Shown: positions 13,198 through 14,641 of the stretch, one piece after another
Layout of the letters: every line of letters begins with the position of its first letter
Position numbering within the stretch: the stretch's first letter is position 1
Origin: an uncultured Arthrobacter sp.
Lineage (GTDB): Bacteria; Actinomycetota; Actinomycetes; Actinomycetales; Micrococcaceae
Assembly: GCA_937873245.1 (NCBI GenBank)
Contig: CALMVY010000109.1
Location: 1 to 14,641 of the forward strand
Length of the DNA: 14,641 nt
Direction: 5' to 3'
Notes under the pieces: generated by a model
Seen by the model: only the letters and a program-made list of their open reading frames with translations
What the model was told of the DNA's origin: nothing
Database searches by the model: none
Made by a program: the position numbers and the translations under genes

Positions 13198-14525
13198 CAG
13201 TTCTCCTCGTAGATGGTGGGGATGGCTGCTTCGCCGCGCTGCAGCCGGTTCACGACGGCCGGAAGCTCCTTCATGGTGTCCGCGTGGCGCTGGCGCGCGC
13301 GCAGCACACCCTCGGCTCCGGTCCAGCCGGGCAGGAGCTCCCCGTTCTTGACGAACTGCTGCAGCAGGGGCCGGTCATTGCCGTCGTCCTCCGGGCGGTG
13401 CCCGATTCCGACGATTTCCTGGGTGGCCGTGCCGCGCTCATTGAGCTTGCGCAGCGCGTACTTCCGCCCTCCCTTGCTGGTCTTGTTCTTGGCGGCCTTG
13501 GCCACCGGCTCGAATTCGCCGCCGTCGTCCGTCCGGCTGACCAGCTTGTAGACCATGCTGGCCGTGGGGGCGCCGGAACCGGTCACGAGGGACGTGCCGA
13601 CGCCGTACGAATCCACCGGGGCGGACTGCAGGGCGGCGATGGCGAACTCGTCCAGGTCGGAGGTGACGATGATGCGGGTCCGCTCATTGCCCAGGTCGTC
13701 CAGGAGCTGGCGGACCCATTGCGCCTGTGCCACGAGGTCGCCGGAGTCGAGGCGGACCGCGCCGAGCTTGTCGCCGGCCAGTTCGACGGCGGTGCGCACC
13801 GCCGCCTCGACGTCGTAGGTGTCCACCAGCAGCGCGGTGCCGGCGCCCATGGAGGCGATCTGCGCCTCGAACGCCTCGCGCTCGGAGTCGTGCAGGAGGG
13901 TGAAGGAATGCGCGGCCGTGCCCACGGTCTTGAGCCCGTAGCGCAGTCCGGCCTCCAGGTTCGAGGTGCTGTCGAAGCCGGCGATGATGGCGGCGCGCGC
14001 GGCGGAAACCGCGGATTCCTCCTGGGTGCGGCGCGAGCCCATCTCCACGCAGGGGCGGGTGCCCGCGGCGGTGATCATGCGCGAGGCCGCCGAGGCGATC
14101 GCGCTGTCGTGGTTGAGGATCGAGAGGATGTAGGTCTCGAGGATGCAGGCCTCTGCGAAGGTGGATTCAACAATGAGGACGGGGGAGTTCGGGAAGTACG
14201 CTTCGCCCTCCGCGTAACCCCAGATGTCGCCGGAGAAGGAGAACCCGGCCAGATACTCCAGGGTCTCCTCGTTGACCACTTTGGTGCGGCGGAGGAAGTC
14301 GATTTCGACGTCGCCGAAGCGGAAATCCGCGATGCCCTCCAGCAGCCGGCCGGTGCCGCCCACAATGCCGTAGCGGCGCCCGTCCGGCAGCCGCCGGGCG
14401 AAGGCCTCGAACACTGACTTGCGGTGGGCGGCGCCGGAATGCAGCGCTGCCTGCAGCATGGTCAGCTCGTAATGATCGGTATACAGGGACGTGCGGGGAC
14501 GGTCCCAGCCAGCTGAGGTACTCAC
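13197..14525 (-). CDS. pncB: Nicotinate phosphoribosyltransferase
   Basis: A 442-residue enzyme that joins nicotinate and PRPP, with ATP hydrolysis, to give nicotinate mononucleotide; it is the second salvage step after PncA. Family features: SLYTDHYELTMLQA at the N-terminus, EMGSRRTQEESA, TAAHSF with His206 at the place of the phosphorylated His (E. coli His219), AVRLDSGDL (PRPP site, around 257-264), VTSDLDEF, and SYGVGTSL with the downstream phosphate-binding region. The length fits the actinobacterial type. The start is GTG 14525, with a TAGAGT box 6 nt upstream and no Shine-Dalgarno, so the pncBA message is probably leaderless. It overlaps pncA by one base. No gene is visible between it and the right edge, which holds repeats. 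Confidence 0.96.
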   Translation of the reverse strand: MSTSAGWDRPRTSLYTDHYELTMLQAALHSGAAHRKSVFEAFARRLPDGRRYGIVGGTGRLLEGIADFRFGDVEIDFLRRTKVVNEETLEYLAGFSFSGDIWGYAEGEAYFPNSPVLIVESTFAEACILETYILSILNHDSAIASAASRMITAAGTRPCVEMGSRRTQEESAVSAARAAIIAGFDSTSNLEAGLRYGLKTVGTAAHSFTLLHDSEREAFEAQIASMGAGTALLVDTYDVEAAVRTAVELAGDKLGAVRLDSGDLVAQAQWVRQLLDDLGNERTRIIVTSDLDEFAIAALQSAPVDSYGVGTSLVTGSGAPTASMVYKLVSRTDDGGEFEPVAKAAKNKTSKGGRKYALRKLNERGTATQEIVGIGHRPEDDGNDRPLLQQFVKNGELLPGWTGAEGVLRARQRHADTMKELPAVVNRLQRGEAAIPTIYEEN

Positions 14526-14537
14526 GGATTCACTCTA
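14526..14537 (-). promoter_or_regulatory. Leaderless-type -10 box TAGAGT before pncB GTG
   Basis: On the minus strand TAGAGT (complement of 14532-14537) is followed by GAATCC and then GTG 14525. It has the same hexamer and the same 6-nt spacing as at 4060-4071, but with a GTG start. Confidence 0.6.
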
Positions 14538-14540
14538 GTC

Positions 14541-14582
14541 CCCACCGGCTCCCACGTCTCGCTCCGCTTCGCCGCGGGGCCC
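14541..14582. repeat. GC-rich direct repeat, copy 1 (42 bp)
   Basis: Begins CCCACCGGCTCCC and ends CTTCGCCGCGGGGCCC. It is identical to 14600-14641 except for one base (A in place of G in CCC[A/G]CGTCTCG). It lies directly upstream of the pncB promoter. I recall GCGGCGAAGCGGAGCGAG-type intergenic sequence in Arthrobacter genomes, so it may be a dispersed repeat family. Confidence 0.85.
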
Positions 14583-14599
14583 TCGCCGGTGTGGGCCCA

Positions 14600-14641
14600 C
14601 CCACCGGCTCCCGCGTCTCGCTCCGCTTCGCCGCGGGGCCC
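14600..14641. repeat. GC-rich direct repeat, copy 2 (42 bp, reaches window end)
   Basis: The second copy starts 59 bp after the first and is cut by the window edge, so the array may continue. Between copies lies the perfect 10-bp palindrome GTGGGCCCAC (14591-14600), and CCGGTG (14585-14590) pairs with CACCGG (14602-14607), so the unit can fold. Confidence 0.85.

Noticed and set aside
13284..14417. 377-residue plus-strand open frame opposite pncB
   Set aside because: Shadow of pncB; Gly/Ala/Arg-rich and without recognisable motifs.
14541..14641. CRISPR array
   Set aside because: The two copies are separated by 17 bp only, lack unique spacers of usual length, and no cas gene is near.

Overview
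The window is high-GC DNA with a gene set typical of the actinobacterial family Micrococcaceae, most like Arthrobacter/Pseudarthrobacter. The pointers are the DUF3039 gene beside a DEIH-box helicase, the pncB-pncA pair, Ala/Gly-rich proteins, GTG starts, and TAnnnT boxes lying 6-7 nt before start codons (leaderless transcripts). The genus is an inference from gene content and style. No rRNA, tRNA, CRISPR array or complete mobile element was seen.

Left edge (1-660) is the odd part. A minus-strand reading frame that resembles an internal piece of 2,3-bisphosphoglycerate-independent phosphoglycerate mutase runs in from the window edge and stops at about position 97. There GC-rich coding sequence changes to AT-rich DNA full of inverted repeats. 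A small plus-strand helix-turn-helix gene of lower GC (287-532) follows. It meets, stop codon to stop codon, a minus-strand AI-2E-type permease gene (533-1855). The last 42 residues of that permease look like a DUF1328 (YtjA-type) membrane protein rather than the normal AI-2E end, so it appears to be an in-frame fusion. Together these suggest a rearrangement scar, or an assembly chimera that should be excluded first.

Middle (2010-8661): a divergent promoter with a GTAAC-N6-GTTAC dyad drives a three-segment membrane protein with two large extracytoplasmic parts, closed by a strong terminator. A cysteine-less thioredoxin/TPR protein follows, coupled by a 1-nt overlap to an old-yellow-enzyme-type oxidoreductase. 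Next is an ABC transporter (ATPase and permease, overlapping by 19 nt).

Right (8790-14525): nagB (glucosamine-6-phosphate deaminase), a DUF3039 protein and a superfamily-2 DEIH-box helicase lie on the plus strand and end at a bidirectional terminator. Converging on it are a small lipoprotein and the NAD-salvage pair pncB-pncA. PncA turns nicotinamide into nicotinate and PncB turns nicotinate into nicotinate mononucleotide. The right edge carries two 42-bp GC-rich direct repeats 59 bp apart, the second cut by the window end.

Apart from the left edge, the layout is ordinary chromosomal core. I do not see a clear defence or secretion system. The best leads are the permease fusion and its broken neighbourhood, the shared leaderless promoter geometry, and the uncharacterised DUF3039-helicase pair.
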